Notes: generated from the sequence alone by a model not told the origin. A stretch of 64,000 bases of DNA from Nostoc sp. LEGE 12450 (GCF_015206895.1 NZ_JADEXU010000006.1:1-64000); one strand, 5' to 3'; shown: positions 28,232-37,540, numbered from the stretch's first letter. A program made the numbers and translations.

Positions 28232-30112
28232 TCAAGCGATCATTCCCTTTTGAACGTTATCTGTGCCACTGCGAACCTCATGTATGCGTTCTTCGCCGAG
28301 ATTTTCTGGGATAAATCCACCTGCTTGCATTTTCCATAATCTGTGATAAGCACCGCCAAGTGCCAGTAGTTGAGCGTGCGAACCATCTTCAATAATGCGA
28401 CCTTTATCGAACACCAAAATCCGGTCTAGATGGACGATGGTAGATAGTCGATGAGCTACCACAATGACCGTTTTCCCATTCATTGCTAAGTCGAGGGTAT
28501 CTTGGATCGCTTTTTCGGTGATTGAATCGAGGCTAGAGGTGGCTTCATCTAAAATCAGAATCGGCGCATCTTTGAGGATTACGCGAGCGATCGCAATGCG
28601 TTGTCTCTGCCCTCCAGATAACTTGACACCACGTTCGCCCACCAGAGAATTATAACTATCCTGACTTTGAATAATGAAATCGTGAGCATTAGCCTTTCGC
28701 GCCGCCTCAAACACTTCCTCATCGGTTGCATCCAAGCGTCCGTAACGAATATTTTCTAGCAAAGTGCGATGGAAGAGAGATGGATCTTGGGGAATCAAGC
28801 TGATCTGTGCGTGTAGGGCATCCTGAGTCATGTCTCGAATATCGACCCCATCAATGATAATCTGTCCAGATTGGGGATCGAACAAACGCAGAATTAGATT
28901 GACAAAGCTGGATTTTCCCGAACCAGAGAAACCTACTAATCCGACACGCTGTCCGGCTTGGATGGTGACAGAAAGGTTGTTGAAAACTTTCTTTTCATCA
29001 GAGTAATTGAAATTCACCCGGCGAAACTCAATCTTACCTTGGGTAATTGGGTGTGCGATCGCGCGATCGTGATCGACCAACTCGTGGGGTTGAACGATGG
29101 TAAACACACCATTGGCGACATTGCCGATATGTTCAAAAAATTCCAGAAAGCGACGGCTCAAATTTCGGGCTTCACTGATTATTAATAGCGACAGGCTGGT
29201 TGCGACAACGAAATCAGCAGTAGCGATCGTTCCTTGACTCCAAAGGGAGAGTGAGTAATACAAGGTGCTGATTTTCAGAATGGCTGCCGAGATGAACTGA
29301 AACCAGCGAATTCGTTCCGAGTACCAGTTGGATTTTCTCACCTGTTTGAGTTCGCGGCTTAATTGCTCATTCAAATAGCCTCGTTCAAAACCCAAACGAG
29401 CAAACAGTCGGCTGCTGGTGAGATTTGTTACTGTATCTACGATGATACCAGTTGTCTCACTTCTGGCGGCTGCGGCTTTCCGAGAGTAAATTCGGCAGCG
29501 AGTTGCCAGCCAGAACGAAATACTGATGAAAAGAACTGCCCACACACCCACTAGTGCAGCCAGGGGAGGATAGGCGCGATACAGTAACATCGTGGCGACA
29601 GTATACACAACAATTACTGGCATAAATTCAGTAATCAACATTTGCATCGTCTGAGTAACACCCAGAGAAGTTTCGCTAATTCGATGTGCCAATGCCCCAG
29701 AAAAACTGCTGCTCATGTAGCGATGCGAATGGTGTTGTAAGTAGGCATATAGCGATCGCACAATATGCTGGCGGTGGATTGGATGGAGGATAGTTTGCAA
29801 AAGTCCAGCCGAACGCCCGAATATCACTTCACCCACACTCAAGGCGATGAACAGCATCAGGGGTTGCCTCATGGCATCAAAAATGGGCTGGCTGTCGCCC
29901 GTTGATTTCGTCACACCCCGGATGATCTCACCAATAGCATAAGGCAACATAATGCCACAGGTTGCGTGTACCATCTCCAGGCTCACCATTAACACATACC
30001 ACCAGCGAAACTGGTTAACAAAATATAAAATGAACCTGAATGGAGTTGATGGCAGGTTTGGTGCATCAGCAGCACGTTGAAAAGATTTGAATTGTCTGGT
30101 CTTTTTCGTCAT
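28232..30112 (-). CDS. ABC exporter, fused permease and ATPase (MsbA/multidrug type)
   Basis: A half-transporter of about 626 residues: six membrane helices (about residues 30-330), then a nucleotide-binding domain. The ATPase motifs are Walker A GFSGSGKSS, the Q-loop region ISLIPQDPSLF, the signature LSGGQRQRIAI, Walker B PILILDEATSSLD and the H-loop VVAHRLST. It would act as a homodimer exporting a lipid or small hydrophobic molecule. The frame extends to a TTG at 30148, but the ATG at 30112 (MTKKTRQFKSFQ) is the better start. It is upstream of, and may be co-transcribed with, the GAF-domain gene. Confidence 0.9.
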   Translation of the reverse strand: MTKKTRQFKSFQRAADAPNLPSTPFRFILYFVNQFRWWYVLMVSLEMVHATCGIMLPYAIGEIIRGVTKSTGDSQPIFDAMRQPLMLFIALSVGEVIFGRSAGLLQTILHPIHRQHIVRSLYAYLQHHSHRYMSSSFSGALAHRISETSLGVTQTMQMLITEFMPVIVVYTVATMLLYRAYPPLAALVGVWAVLFISISFWLATRCRIYSRKAAAARSETTGIIVDTVTNLTSSRLFARLGFERGYLNEQLSRELKQVRKSNWYSERIRWFQFISAAILKISTLYYSLSLWSQGTIATADFVVATSLSLLIISEARNLSRRFLEFFEHIGNVANGVFTIVQPHELVDHDRAIAHPITQGKIEFRRVNFNYSDEKKVFNNLSVTIQAGQRVGLVGFSGSGKSSFVNLILRLFDPQSGQIIIDGVDIRDMTQDALHAQISLIPQDPSLFHRTLLENIRYGRLDATDEEVFEAARKANAHDFIIQSQDSYNSLVGERGVKLSGGQRQRIAIARVILKDAPILILDEATSSLDSITEKAIQDTLDLAMNGKTVIVVAHRLSTIVHLDRILVFDKGRIIEDGSHAQLLALGGAYHRLWKMQAGGFIPENLGEERIHEVRSGTDNVQKGMIA

Positions 30113-30148
30113 AAAAGTCGCACTAGCATCATTTTGGCTGTTCTGCAA

Positions 30149-30465
30149 GATAAAAATGGACGACTATATAAGCCGTCCGGTGGTATTAGGGACTTCTGGC
30201 AGCACTGTTTAAAAACTTTTGCTGTTTGGTTGTAGCTGACTTACTTACTCGTTTAATTAATAAACTTTTGGACATTCAATTTGCACATTACCGAGAAGAA
30301 AAACTTTTTTTATGGACGGAGATTTTGCCCATCCAAGATTATGCAAATTACAAGCTTGATGTGTGTCTTTTTGCAAGACTTATAGCAGTTACCAAATAAA
30401 ATAGGACATACATAAATAAATGAGAAAATTTCCAAAAAAATCAAGCTTTTCCCTGCTATACATCA
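30149..30465. other. Intergenic region, no gene seen
   Basis: The 317-base gap is AT-rich. A small inverted repeat (GGACGAC...GCCGTCC, about 30156-30176) is next to the ABC exporter start. I see no open frame or promoter that I can support. Confidence 0.5.
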
Positions 30466-31536
30466 CTAAATCATAATTTCTGGCGGGGTGATTGCAGTAT
30501 AGATATCAGGCGGGAGTAACGCATCTTGAATATTTATTTTCTTTGGGATTACACCCTCATCAAAAAATAAATCTGCCACACGTTGTTGTTCCTTTATCAG
30601 CGCCGGGCTAAGTCCTCTACGCCCGACAAAAGTACGACGAGACATTGCTATTTCCACCACATCTGGATCGAGCTTTTGTTCAGAGATCATCAATTTGGCA
30701 ACTTCGCCTCGATTTGCTTCTGCCCACTTGTCGAGCTTATTAAGCTCCTCAATGATAATTTTTAGCAAACCAAGATTTTCTTCGGCAAACTTTCTGTCAG
30801 CAATATAGTAAGCACCAGGAGAATCTAGCCCAACAGAATCTTTGAGGACTCGAATTCGACCCATCTTTTGAGCGATCGCATAGTGTGGATCTCCTGTCAT
30901 CCAAACTGGAATTTTACCTTCGAGGAAAGCAGCCCGTGCCTCGATTGTGGGAAGACTTCTGATTTTAATATCTTTGAGAGTCAAGCCGATAGATTGCAAC
31001 GCTCTGATAATAAAGTAATGCGATGCCGAGCCTTTTTGAAAGTAAACTTCTTGGCCCTTAATATCCTCAAACTTCTGAAGGGGAGATTCCGGGGGAACGG
31101 CAATAACACTACTTGTCCCTGTCCTTCGGTTTCTTTGTGTACCGACTACATAAACAAGTTCTGACCCAGCCACTTGTGCAAAAATTGGTGGTGTTTCTCC
31201 CACAGATCCCACATCAACTTTTTTGGCAGCCATTCCTTCCATAAGTTGGGGCCCTTGGACAAATTGTGCCCATTCTACCTTAATCCCCAACGGTTCCAAG
31301 CGTTTCTCTAAAACTTTGCGATTTCTGAAGAGATCCCCCGCACTTTGATATCCCATACGGAGGACTTTCGTTTTTATCCCAAGGGAAGTTTCACTGGCAT
31401 TAGTACTGTTTAGCAAAGAAGACTGTTGGCTTTGATCGCTACAACTTCCTAACAGATATGCCATAGAAAGTCCAGATAGCCCTGAAGTAGCAAAATGGAG
31501 AAAACGACGGCGTTTAATCCTAGCTATTTTATCCAT
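30466..31536 (-). CDS. ABC transporter substrate-binding lipoprotein, SsuA-like (Tat type)
   Basis: This is the second sulfonate-type binding protein. From the ATG at 31536 (MDKIARIKRRRFLHF) it carries a twin-arginine motif KRRRFL, a moderately hydrophobic segment and a lipobox LLGSC, so it is probably a Tat-exported lipoprotein. The mature part shares the core of its paralogue at 26440: VLRMGYQSAGDLFRNRK, AKKVDVGSVGETPPIFAQ, FQKGSASHYFIIRAL and PVWMTGDPHYAIAQ. The longer frame begins with an ATG (31566) inside an STRR tract and would displace the Tat motif by ten residues. No permease or ATPase gene is adjacent. It heads a series of minus-strand catabolic genes. Confidence 0.87.
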   Translation of the reverse strand: MDKIARIKRRRFLHFATSGLSGLSMAYLLGSCSDQSQQSSLLNSTNASETSLGIKTKVLRMGYQSAGDLFRNRKVLEKRLEPLGIKVEWAQFVQGPQLMEGMAAKKVDVGSVGETPPIFAQVAGSELVYVVGTQRNRRTGTSSVIAVPPESPLQKFEDIKGQEVYFQKGSASHYFIIRALQSIGLTLKDIKIRSLPTIEARAAFLEGKIPVWMTGDPHYAIAQKMGRIRVLKDSVGLDSPGAYYIADRKFAEENLGLLKIIIEELNKLDKWAEANRGEVAKLMISEQKLDPDVVEIAMSRRTFVGRRGLSPALIKEQQRVADLFFDEGVIPKKINIQDALLPPDIYTAITPPEIMI

Positions 31537-31552
31537 AAGATATTTCTGATTT

Positions 31553-31611
31553 GAGTCATTAGTCATTAGTCATTAGTCATTAGTCATTGGTCATTGGTCA
31601 TTTGTCATTTC
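31553..31611. repeat. STRR tract (TAGTCAT/TGGTCAT)
   Basis: About eight heptamers of TCATTAG/TCATTGG type between the aldo/keto reductase gene and the Tat-type binding protein gene. It contains an ATG that falsely extends the binding-protein frame. Confidence 0.9.
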
Positions 31612-31619
31612 CATAATTT

Positions 31620-32618
31620 CTAACGAAGAGAATCTCCCCTTCGGTATTCGGCAGTTATGTCGTCTAACTTTTGTTTCAAACTGTCGTCGAGTTTTAGTTC
31701 TACTGCTTTGAGGTTGTCAGCAAGTTGTTGTGGACGGCTAGCGCCAATGATTGGGGCGGTGATAATAGGATTAGATAAAACCCAAGCTACTGCTAGGGTG
31801 GTGAGCGACAATCCGGCGAGATCCGCGACTGTGCGTAATTCCTCTACAGTATTGAATTCGCGATCGTGCCAGTAGCGTTCTTGATAACGTTCTGCGGCAG
31901 CACCTAGCGTAAAACGTGTACCAGAGGTGGGACCTTGAGCGAGAATGTGTTTCCCAGTGAGCAAACCGCCCGCCAAGGGATTGTAGGAAATTACACCCAG
32001 TCCTTCTTCTTTGGTTAAGGGCAATAGTTCTCGCTCAATTTCGCGGAACAACAGGTTATAGCGAGGCTGAATTGAGATGAACTTAGTTAGATTGCGCGTC
32101 TCAGCACGACCCAAAGCGCGGGCGAGTCGGTAAGCTAAGAAGTTGGAAACCCCGATGTAGCGTACTTTGCCAGCACGAACTACCGCGTCCAGTGCTTCCA
32201 GGGTTTCATCGAGGGGAGTGAAAGCATCGTCGGAGTGCAATTGGTACAGGTCGATATAGTCGGTTCCCAAACGTCGTAGGGAAGCATCGATCGCATCTAG
32301 AATATGTTTGCGCGAAGCACCCTGATCCCAAGGTGCAGGGCCAACCCGGCCGACGCATTTGGTAGCTAAGATAAAATGTTCGCGTTTGCCTTTAAGCCAG
32401 CGCCCAACAATTTCTTCGGTACGCCCAGCAGTGGCAAGCCCGCCGCCAAGTGGATAAACATCGGCTGTATCCAAAAAGTTAATTCCGCCATCAGCTGCGG
32501 TGTCGAGAATGTCCCTAGAAGTTTCTTCGTCAGTCTGCAATCCAAAGGTCATGGTGCCGAGACAAAGGCGGGAAACAGTTAATCCAGTTTTACCGAGATT
32601 GATAGTTGGTAAGGTCAC
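31620..32618 (-). CDS. Aldo/keto reductase
   Basis: NADPH-dependent aldo/keto reductases reduce aldehydes and ketones in a TIM-barrel active site. The protein, 332 residues from the preferred GTG at 32618 (MTLPTINLGKTGLTVS), has the expected CLGTMTFG strand and catalytic FLDTADVYP (Asp and Tyr). A lysine strand HFILATKC and YIDLYQLHSDD (His) follow, and the coenzyme segment is PIIGASRPQQLADNL. The longest frame begins at a TTG (32639), but its first seven codons are a dispersed repeat. GGAG of that repeat stands nine bases before the GTG. It is probably transcribed with the esterase and amidohydrolase genes upstream. Confidence 0.9.
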   Translation of the reverse strand: MTLPTINLGKTGLTVSRLCLGTMTFGLQTDEETSRDILDTAADGGINFLDTADVYPLGGGLATAGRTEEIVGRWLKGKREHFILATKCVGRVGPAPWDQGASRKHILDAIDASLRRLGTDYIDLYQLHSDDAFTPLDETLEALDAVVRAGKVRYIGVSNFLAYRLARALGRAETRNLTKFISIQPRYNLLFREIERELLPLTKEEGLGVISYNPLAGGLLTGKHILAQGPTSGTRFTLGAAAERYQERYWHDREFNTVEELRTVADLAGLSLTTLAVAWVLSNPIITAPIIGASRPQQLADNLKAVELKLDDSLKQKLDDITAEYRRGDSLR

Positions 32619-32636
32619 GTCGCTTCGCTCCGAATT
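32616..32636 (-). repeat. Dispersed repeat providing the aldo/keto reductase ribosome-binding site and start
   Basis: The + strand GTCACGTCGCTTCGCTCC is nearly the same as GTCAAGTCGCTTCGCTCC at 22310-22327, upstream of the MFS gene. On the minus strand both read GGAGCGAAGCGAC followed by GTG or TTG, giving a GGAG Shine-Dalgarno nine bases before the start codon. Confidence 0.7.
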
Positions 32637-32639
32637 CAA

Positions 32640-32851
32640 AATTCAAAATTTAAAATTAATAATTCCCATACTTCTCTACGAGAAGCTGCGCCCAAAGCGT
32701 AGCTATGCTCCAGGCTTTACGGCTACGCTCAGTAACCATAAATAAATTTAGGGGCTTGTATCCTTTTCTTTGTTGGTCATGGGGATTGAGAAAAATCTTC
32801 TTTTGTATCTCAGTCCCCAGTTCCTGAGCGCTGACTTTTGGGGCTTTTGCC
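32640..32851. repeat. AAATTCAAAATT tract and GC-rich palindromic repeat
   Basis: AAAATTCAAAATTTAAAATT units lie at about 32637-32659. GAGAAGCTGCGCCCAAAGCG and AGGCTTTACGGCTACGCTCA palindromic repeats follow at about 32680-32731. The remaining bases to 32851 hold no gene I can support; a 67-codon minus-strand frame there is built partly from the repeats. Confidence 0.55.
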
Positions 32852-33511
32852 TCAGACAACTACAGCAGTGTTGCGACGGCTCAGGGAAACTAGCCACTGT
32901 TGCAACTTCGGATCGCTGTATACCTCATCTGCAATGAAATGATCGCCTTCTGGCAACACTGTCAAATCGACTTTTCCGCCTACTTTGCGTAAGCGCTCAA
33001 CAAAATGCTCTGTGTCCTCAATTGGCAGATTTTTGTCTTGTCCACCTTGAAATATCTGAACGGGAATGTCTTTGAGTGCAGCTAGTTCGTTTTCTGCTAA
33101 TGTTTTAGGTACACGTCCAGATACAGGTACTAGACCTGCAAAGCGATCGGGATGTAAAGCCGCGATATGCCAGATACCGGCCGAGCCTAAGCTGAATCCG
33201 GCTAATATCATCCGCGCTGGATCAACGGGCTGGGAAGCAATCAGTTCATCAAGCAAAGCCAGCACGTCATCTGCTCGATCTGCCCAAGTTTGTTCAGCCT
33301 GAATCTGGGGTGCAGCGAAGACATAAGGTAATGAGTCGGATAAATCTACGAAACGAGGTAGACCCCATTTCAGTAGCACATTCAAATCTGTGCCGCGATC
33401 GCGTCCTCCATGTAAAAACAGTACTAAGGGTGCAGGTTGCTTGGCATTGTCAGAAACAGGTGAGAAAAGATAAGGCAAGAAACTATTGTAAGAGCGTTGT
33501 TCAACGGACAT
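32852..33511 (-). CDS. Alpha/beta hydrolase (phospholipase/carboxylesterase type)
   Basis: This 219-residue cytoplasmic-looking hydrolase has no signal peptide. It has an oxyanion strand LVLFLHGGRDRG and a nucleophile elbow GFSLGSAG (Ser). The catalytic acid is in FQGGQDKN and the histidine in EGDHFIADE, in family order. The ADRADDVLALLDELI helix before the elbow resembles predicted esterases of the PHB depolymerase/carboxylesterase group. The ATG at 33511 is preceded by GGAGT. It is between the aldo/keto reductase and amidohydrolase genes on the same strand and may act on the same unknown substrate. Confidence 0.87.
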   Translation of the reverse strand: MSVEQRSYNSFLPYLFSPVSDNAKQPAPLVLFLHGGRDRGTDLNVLLKWGLPRFVDLSDSLPYVFAAPQIQAEQTWADRADDVLALLDELIASQPVDPARMILAGFSLGSAGIWHIAALHPDRFAGLVPVSGRVPKTLAENELAALKDIPVQIFQGGQDKNLPIEDTEHFVERLRKVGGKVDLTVLPEGDHFIADEVYSDPKLQQWLVSLSRRNTAVVV

Positions 33512-33629
33512 GGTTGTGACTCCTAATTAATTTGGGCATGGGGCATCCCTTCGGCTTCGCTCAGGGCAAGTGGGCATGGGGGATTGATTATTTATTCCTC
33601 ATCTCCTCCCCACGCCCTCTTTTCGGCTT

Positions 33630-35168
33630 TTACGCTACCACTAGGTTTTTATCAACTTGTTTAAATTCGGTGTTACCTACTTTGGATTCGATCGCAGTAC
33701 CCTTAAAGAAATCGGGGTTAGCTTGGGTGTAAAACTTGTAGGGATTAGCGAATACATAGGATTTGAAGTCGGCTTCGGAAATAACGCCTTCTTGAACCAA
33801 ATCCCAGCTTTCAGCCAAGGGGGAAGTCAAGTCTGGTACATCCCAGTGACCAACATCGGAGGAATAGATGGCGTTGATTTTGACTCCCAGGGGATTGGCT
33901 TTGTCGTTGAATGCCGTAGCGATGGTGCGATCGTCAGATTCGGAACCAAAGAAGAAACTGTTCACCCAGCGATCGCGGATATCTTCAATTGTTTCAATCC
34001 CTGCTGCTGCAAAATCATCCAATTCGCTACCAATTGGCGCACGGCTATGACGGCTAAATGAAGCTCCCAGTACAGTCTTGGTCAATTCATCCTTATCGAG
34101 GGAATGCCCTTGAGTAACTTCTGCACCATAGCGTTCAAATATTTCGAATAGCTCATCGGCATTTGTCAATGCTGGATTGTAGTTTTCCAGTGCCTTGATA
34201 TTGCGCTTCAAGAACCGATCTACCAAATGAATGTAGACACGCGCACCCCAATCTGCACCACCTTCCAGCATCGCTACACGCAATTGTGGAAAACGCTTGG
34301 TAACACCACCGAAGAACAACGCTTTCGCAAAGGCTTCCGAACCATCGGCGAAGTGACCAATATGGTTGTTCATATAGTTACTGATGGAGGAGCGTCCAGT
34401 CCAGCCCTGACTGCCGTAATGGGTGGTGACGGGTACACCTAATTCCACAACCTTTGCCCAGAAAGGATCGTAATCGTATTCACTATCTAGTCCATAGAAG
34501 TCAATATAAGAGGCATACTTGGCGATTTCGGGGAATTTATCGGCTGGATATTTATCAGCGATCGCTTTAATCGGCCGTTTCACTCCACCAGTGATATTAA
34601 TCACTTTTAAGCCGAGTGTTTTTACTGCAAACTCTAGCTCCTCAATGCCTTCTTGGGGAGTAGTTAAGGGAATACCAGCTACAGGTGTCAGGCGATCGCT
34701 ATATTTCCGGTAGATATCAGCATGATAATGATTAACCGCGCGTTGCAGTGCTTGACGGTTCTCTGGACTTGCTCCAGCCGGTGCTAGAACATTGTTCGGA
34801 AATAGCACCGAATAGTCTGACCCTTGCTCCGCCTGACGCTCATAGAGCAATTCGGGGAGGGTGTAAGTAGCTAGATCCAGCGTATTTTTAGTAACTCTTG
34901 CCCACCAAGGCGATCGGATTGTCCGGTTATATTGACGTTCTTCAGGGGTTTGTTGATACCAGTCTTTACCGTTGCTCTTGGAGTTAAGACGAGAAGCTTC
35001 TGTCTTACGTAACTCATCTACGAGTTTCACACCGCCGTACTTAGCGATGTAATCCTCAAACGCCGGTGTGAAATCATTGGTATGAACATCGGTATCGATT
35101 ACCGGATAATCAAGGGTTGCTCTGATTGCGGCGGAGCGTGAGGTCTTTAATCGGCTATATTCAGTCAT
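33630..35168 (-). CDS. Amidohydrolase-superfamily metal-dependent hydrolase
   Basis: A 512-residue TIM-barrel metal-dependent hydrolase or decarboxylase of the amidohydrolase_2 type. Near the N-terminus VIDTDVHTNDF holds the first metal motif (an HxN variant of the usual HxH). Later motifs include TTHYGSQGW (His), MLEGGADWG (Asp) and a histidine in YSSDVGHWDVPD. The length is above the usual 300-400 residues, with an inserted region around 380-440. The C-terminal tail KQVDKNLVVA nearly repeats the end of the neighbouring monooxygenase. The ATG is preceded by AAAGGAAAA. Its substrate is unknown; context suggests a step after oxidation by the FMN monooxygenase. Confidence 0.87.
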   Translation of the reverse strand: MTEYSRLKTSRSAAIRATLDYPVIDTDVHTNDFTPAFEDYIAKYGGVKLVDELRKTEASRLNSKSNGKDWYQQTPEERQYNRTIRSPWWARVTKNTLDLATYTLPELLYERQAEQGSDYSVLFPNNVLAPAGASPENRQALQRAVNHYHADIYRKYSDRLTPVAGIPLTTPQEGIEELEFAVKTLGLKVINITGGVKRPIKAIADKYPADKFPEIAKYASYIDFYGLDSEYDYDPFWAKVVELGVPVTTHYGSQGWTGRSSISNYMNNHIGHFADGSEAFAKALFFGGVTKRFPQLRVAMLEGGADWGARVYIHLVDRFLKRNIKALENYNPALTNADELFEIFERYGAEVTQGHSLDKDELTKTVLGASFSRHSRAPIGSELDDFAAAGIETIEDIRDRWVNSFFFGSESDDRTIATAFNDKANPLGVKINAIYSSDVGHWDVPDLTSPLAESWDLVQEGVISEADFKSYVFANPYKFYTQANPDFFKGTAIESKVGNTEFKQVDKNLVVA

Positions 35169-35481
35169 GTTTTTTCCTTTAAAAAATTACAAGGTTTTCC
35201 TAGTAGTCTGCCAACCCAAAAATGCTGCGTGATGGCTGGGGAAAGGGATTTGAAACCTTTCCCCCTTCCCCTTTACCCTTTACCCCGCCAAGTTCACTTG
35301 GCGAACTACTAGCAGCGTTGGATGCTGGTTAGTGTGTTAAAACTTACGCAAGAACTCTCTGAAACTCTTATTTCTCCGTGTCCTCTGCGTCCTCTGCGGT
35401 TCGATTTCCGATTCTGTAGGGCGGCGATCTACAGAAGGTGCGATTTAAAAGGTATGGCTTAAACATCTGCAAACAATTCAT
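35169..35481. other. Intergenic region between amidohydrolase and monooxygenase genes
   Basis: The 313-base gap holds a C-rich tract (CCTTTCCCCCTTCCCCTTTA at about 35258-35277) and a small hairpin GCCAAGT-TC-ACTTGGC at 35287-35302. There are also CCTCTGCGT repeats near 35380-35396. The hairpin could be a weak terminator. No gene is seen. Confidence 0.5.
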
Positions 35482-36846
35482 TTACGCCAATACAAGGCTC
35501 TTATCCACTTGTTTTGCAGCAAAACGATTGACCGGACGACGCAATCCCAAGTTTTCACGCAAGGTACTACCCTCGTATTCGGTACGGAACAATCCGCGTT
35601 TTTGCAAGATGGGAACGACTAAGTTAACGAATTCATCTAATCCTGTGGGGAGGATTGGCGGCATGATATTAAAGCCGTCTGCTGCACCGTTGTTGAACCA
35701 TTCTTCTAACTGGTCGGCAATGGTTTCGGGTGTACCAAGTATGGTGCGATGTCCTCGTGCGGTGGCAAGAGAGAGATACAACTGACGCAGTGTGAGAGTG
35801 CCACGAGTCGCCAAATCTCTGACTAGTTTGAGACGACTCTTGTTAGTGTTGGTGTCGCTGGGCAGTTCAGGAGCCACATCATCTAGAGAATATTTCGACA
35901 GATCCACACCTTTGTAATAGTTCTTTAAAATTCCCCAGGCGACATCAGGATGAATCAAAGATTGCAGGAATTCGTACTTTTCTTGAGCTTCTGCTTCGGT
36001 ACGGCCAATGATTGGGAAAGCACCGGGCATAATTTTTAGATCGTCTGGCGATCGCCCATATTGTGCTAATCTCCCTTTCACATCAGCATAAAATTCTTGG
36101 GCATCAGCTAGAGTTTGATTGGCGGTGAAAATCACTTCGGCGGTGCGTGCAGCTAAATCCCGTCCAGATTCCGAGGCTCCAGCCTGAACAATCACGGGGT
36201 AGCCTTGAGGGGGACGACCGACGTTTAAAGGCCCTTGGACAGAAAAATATTTGCCTTTATGGTTGAGTGTATGCAGTTTGTCTGGATCGAAATAGACACC
36301 AGATTCTTTGTCACGGATAAAAGCATCATCTTCCCAGCTATCCCACAGTCCTTTCACTACTTCCACAAACTCTTCAGCGCGTTCATAACGCTGGCTATGT
36401 TCTGGGTGATGCTCAAGTCCGAAATTACGAGCAGCGTTCTCATTGCCTGTGGTGACTACATTCCACCCTGCCCGGCCGTTACTCAAGTAGTCCAACGAGG
36501 CAAACTTCCGCGCCAAGGTGTAGGGTTCTTCATAAGTAGTCGAGGCGGTGGAAATGAAGCCGATATTTTTGGTAACAGAAGACAAGGCCGAGAAAAGAGT
36601 GACAGGCTCGAAATGGGCGATTTTACCGTTGCGATACTGAGTTTCTGGAGAGCCACCCCAGACTCCTGGGCTATCTGCCAAGAAAACTGCATCAAACAAG
36701 CCGCGTTCAGCAGTCTGGGTAATCTCCTTGTAATGCTCGAAATTCAATCCAGCATCTGCTTGTGCATCGGGGTGTCGCCAAGAGGAGACATGATGACCGG
36801 TGGCTTGAACGAATGCACCTAAACGAAACTTGCGTGTTGTATTCAT
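35482..36846 (-). CDS. FMN-dependent LLM-class monooxygenase (NtaA/SnaA/DszA family)
   Basis: Two-component flavin monooxygenases of this family (nitrilotriacetate, pristinamycin and dibenzothiophene-sulfone monooxygenases) use reduced FMN from a separate reductase. The 454-residue length and motifs fit: LGAFVQATGHHVSSWRHP at the start, GLFDAVFLADSP, STASTTYEEPYTLARKFASL, LSNGRAGWNVVTTGN, QYGRSPDDLKIMPG and the late DGFNIMPPILP. The C-terminus KQVDKSLVLA resembles that of the amidohydrolase downstream. A flavin reductase candidate lies at 41211, on the opposite strand and not in the operon. Together with two SsuA-like proteins, this points to organosulfur or related compound oxidation; substrate unproven. 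Confidence 0.9.
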   Translation of the reverse strand: MNTTRKFRLGAFVQATGHHVSSWRHPDAQADAGLNFEHYKEITQTAERGLFDAVFLADSPGVWGGSPETQYRNGKIAHFEPVTLFSALSSVTKNIGFISTASTTYEEPYTLARKFASLDYLSNGRAGWNVVTTGNENAARNFGLEHHPEHSQRYERAEEFVEVVKGLWDSWEDDAFIRDKESGVYFDPDKLHTLNHKGKYFSVQGPLNVGRPPQGYPVIVQAGASESGRDLAARTAEVIFTANQTLADAQEFYADVKGRLAQYGRSPDDLKIMPGAFPIIGRTEAEAQEKYEFLQSLIHPDVAWGILKNYYKGVDLSKYSLDDVAPELPSDTNTNKSRLKLVRDLATRGTLTLRQLYLSLATARGHRTILGTPETIADQLEEWFNNGAADGFNIMPPILPTGLDEFVNLVVPILQKRGLFRTEYEGSTLRENLGLRRPVNRFAAKQVDKSLVLA

Positions 36847-37540
36847 AAGCTTTTTTCTTTTCTATAGTGTGATTGCTGATTTGCGTATTAATGGCTTTTC
36901 GTCTAACGTCAGTGTGCGATCGCTAATTTCTAATTGTTTGTAAAATCCTTATAACTACGTGGCAAGTGTCTGATAAGTAGACAGAACTGCTGACATCCAC
37001 CCCAAAAATACTCAGATGGCAGATTTATAAAATCCTTTCCATACAAAGCTTTGGGCTAGCATTTACTGCTAACTCCACACTGAATGTAATAATGGAATGC
37101 TTTCAAAACAACTAAAATGTAGACTTTAGTTGCTCTACATGGAATGAAATAACCATGTAAGTCAGGTTAATACCACAGTAAAACTAGGGTTGCTGCTGCT
37201 TGGCGCTCGAATTACCATAAATTTATGTAGCAATCTTACTCCGCAAATAGAGTTTACACGATGCATACAAAAAAATATGTACTGATAAACACAATATCAT
37301 GCAATACTAATTATTAGATTCTCTAATATTAAGTATTGCAAACTAATTGTTCACTATTTCAGATTAACTGTCTCGTTTGCGATCGCTTCCGGTGGGCGGG
37401 TACGCGATCGCAGCACACTTAAAAATAAGCGTCATTTTTGTAACATGAATTCACAGAGTACGCAACGTTAATACTTCTCAGATAAGACCAAAACACTTGT
37501 AGAGACGGCGATTTATCGCGTCTCAAAACCTATGAATGGT
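36847..37540. other. Long intergenic region upstream of the monooxygenase operon
   Basis: About 700 bases with no convincing gene. It includes a TACATGG...CCATGTA inverted repeat (37137-37159), AT-rich stretches that may hold promoters, and GCGATCGC octamers near 37380 and 37405. Its size suits a regulatory region, but no known operator is recognised. Confidence 0.5.
37499..37525. repeat. Dispersed palindrome (TGTAGAGACGGCGAT family)
   Basis: GAGACGGCGAT and ATCGCGTCTC form a hairpin. Related copies are at 43152-43218. Confidence 0.7.

Noticed and set aside
32656..32859. 67-codon minus-strand frame
   Set aside because: It starts with TTG, overlaps the esterase end and is built partly from repeats.
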